Assembly: GCA_963695975.1 (NCBI GenBank) | Contig: CAVOIB010000009.1 | Span: 62,001 to 126,000, forward strand | DNA from: JBBQVZ01 sp963695975 | GTDB lineage: Bacteria > Actinomycetota > UBA4738 > HRBIN12 | Length of the DNA: 64,000 nt | Direction: 5' to 3' | Shown: piece after piece, positions 63,698 to 64,000 of the stretch | Layout: every line of letters begins with the position of its first letter | How positions within the stretch are numbered: the first letter of the stretch is position 1 | Program-made: the position numbers and the translations under genes | Notes under the pieces: generated by a model | Databases searched by the model: none | What the model was told of the DNA's origin: nothing | Seen by the model: the letters and a program-made list of their open reading frames with translations, nothing else

Positions 63698-64000
63698 TCG
63701 TGAAGATCGCGTTGGGTACGGATCACGCGGGGTTCGCCCTCAAGGAGGAGCTGAAGTCGTTCCTGCTGTCGGAAGGCCATGAGGTGATCGATCGAGGGAC
63801 GAACTCCGAGGCCCCGGTCGACTACCCGGCCTTCTGCGCCGCCGCGGCTCGCGAGGTGACCGAGGGACGGGCGGAGCGCGGGATCGTCCTCGGCGGCTCC
63901 GGTCAGGGTGAGCAGATCGCGGCGAACAAGGTTCAGGGTGTGCGCGCGGCGCTCTGTCACGATCTCTATACCGCGCGTTTGGCGCGCGAGCACAACGACG
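63694..64000 (+). CDS. rpiB: Ribose-5-phosphate isomerase B (partial)
   Basis: The window ends within this gene. The first 102 residues show GTDHAGFALKEELKSFLLSE, YPAFCAAAAREVTEGRAERG, IVLGGSGQGEQIAANKVQGV with a GSGQG phosphate site, and a catalytic Cys replaced region typical of RpiB. It interconverts ribose 5-phosphate and ribulose 5-phosphate. GTG 63694 follows AGGAGG by five bases and overlaps the previous stop. In the family, the active-site Cys (usually in CGTGxG) reads G-G-S-G here, so the base may differ. Confidence 0.9.
   Translation, partial: MIVKIALGTDHAGFALKEELKSFLLSEGHEVIDRGTNSEAPVDYPAFCAAAAREVTEGRAERGIVLGGSGQGEQIAANKVQGVRAALCHDLYTARLAREHND

Overview
The window is one continuous, strongly G+C-rich bacterial chromosome segment, densely packed on both strands. 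It reads as an actinobacterium (Actinomycetota). The lineage markers are a WhiB iron-sulfur regulator (12504-12800), a SigR/RsrA-type ECF sigma factor with its zinc anti-sigma factor (8271-9114), a bacterial proteasome activator ending in GQYL (38420-38920), a DivIVA-family protein beside prfA, and many starts that look leaderless (a TAnnnT-like hexamer 6-9 nt before ATG/GTG and no Shine-Dalgarno). I cannot name a genus. There is no phage, insertion sequence or CRISPR array.

Layout. 1-5 kb: a broken small ORF, a GYD-domain protein, a small membrane protein, a UroD-family methyltransferase coupled to a corrinoid protein, and a secreted M1-like metallopeptidase. 5-9 kb: a cyclic-nucleotide-binding-fold protein, a glycosyltransferase with a CysS-tail-like N-terminus, FtsH, sigR/rsrA. 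9-18.5 kb: PIG-L deacetylase/aminotransferase/S51 peptidase operon, nth, whiB, a glycerophosphodiesterase, a class III aminotransferase, and a coupled GNAT/ABC-F/uracil-DNA glycosylase run. 18.5-32 kb: ABC exporter, GNAT, MarR, GH38 mannosidase, DUF309, a methyltransferase, a frameshifted K+ channel, DUF2252, membrane proteins, an arylsulfatase and an HdeD remnant. 32-38.5 kb: divergent pyrE/pyrD, a SHOCT protein and a polyamine-type ABC importer (ATPase, lipoprotein, two permeases). 38.4-46 kb, minus strand: bpa, an M20 dipeptidase, a dihydroorotate-dehydrogenase-like protein coupled to a full-length pyruvate:ferredoxin oxidoreductase, and pdxH. 46-64 kb: tRNA-Arg(CCG), a receiver protein, argS, GNAT, the threonine branch hom-thrC-thrB, an SDR, a metallophosphoesterase, a cyclic-2,3-diphosphoglycerate synthetase homologue, a 2-phosphoglycerate kinase homologue, a transaldolase-like aldolase, and the housekeeping run rho-rpmE-DUF1385-divIVA-prfA-prmC-sua5-ptp-rpiB, the last gene cut by the window end.

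The most unusual content is the adjacent cyclic-2,3-diphosphoglycerate synthetase and 2-phosphoglycerate kinase genes. Together they would form the two-step route from 2-phosphoglycerate to cDPG, a solute known from thermophilic methanogens, here set between threonine biosynthesis and rho in an actinobacterial gene order. Other points of note are the corrinoid methyl-transfer pair, the nifJ/DHOD-like pair, a symmetric divergent pyrE/pyrD promoter, three convergent gene pairs sharing a CTAG double stop, and several small disrupted ORFs that may be real decay or homopolymer errors in the assembly.
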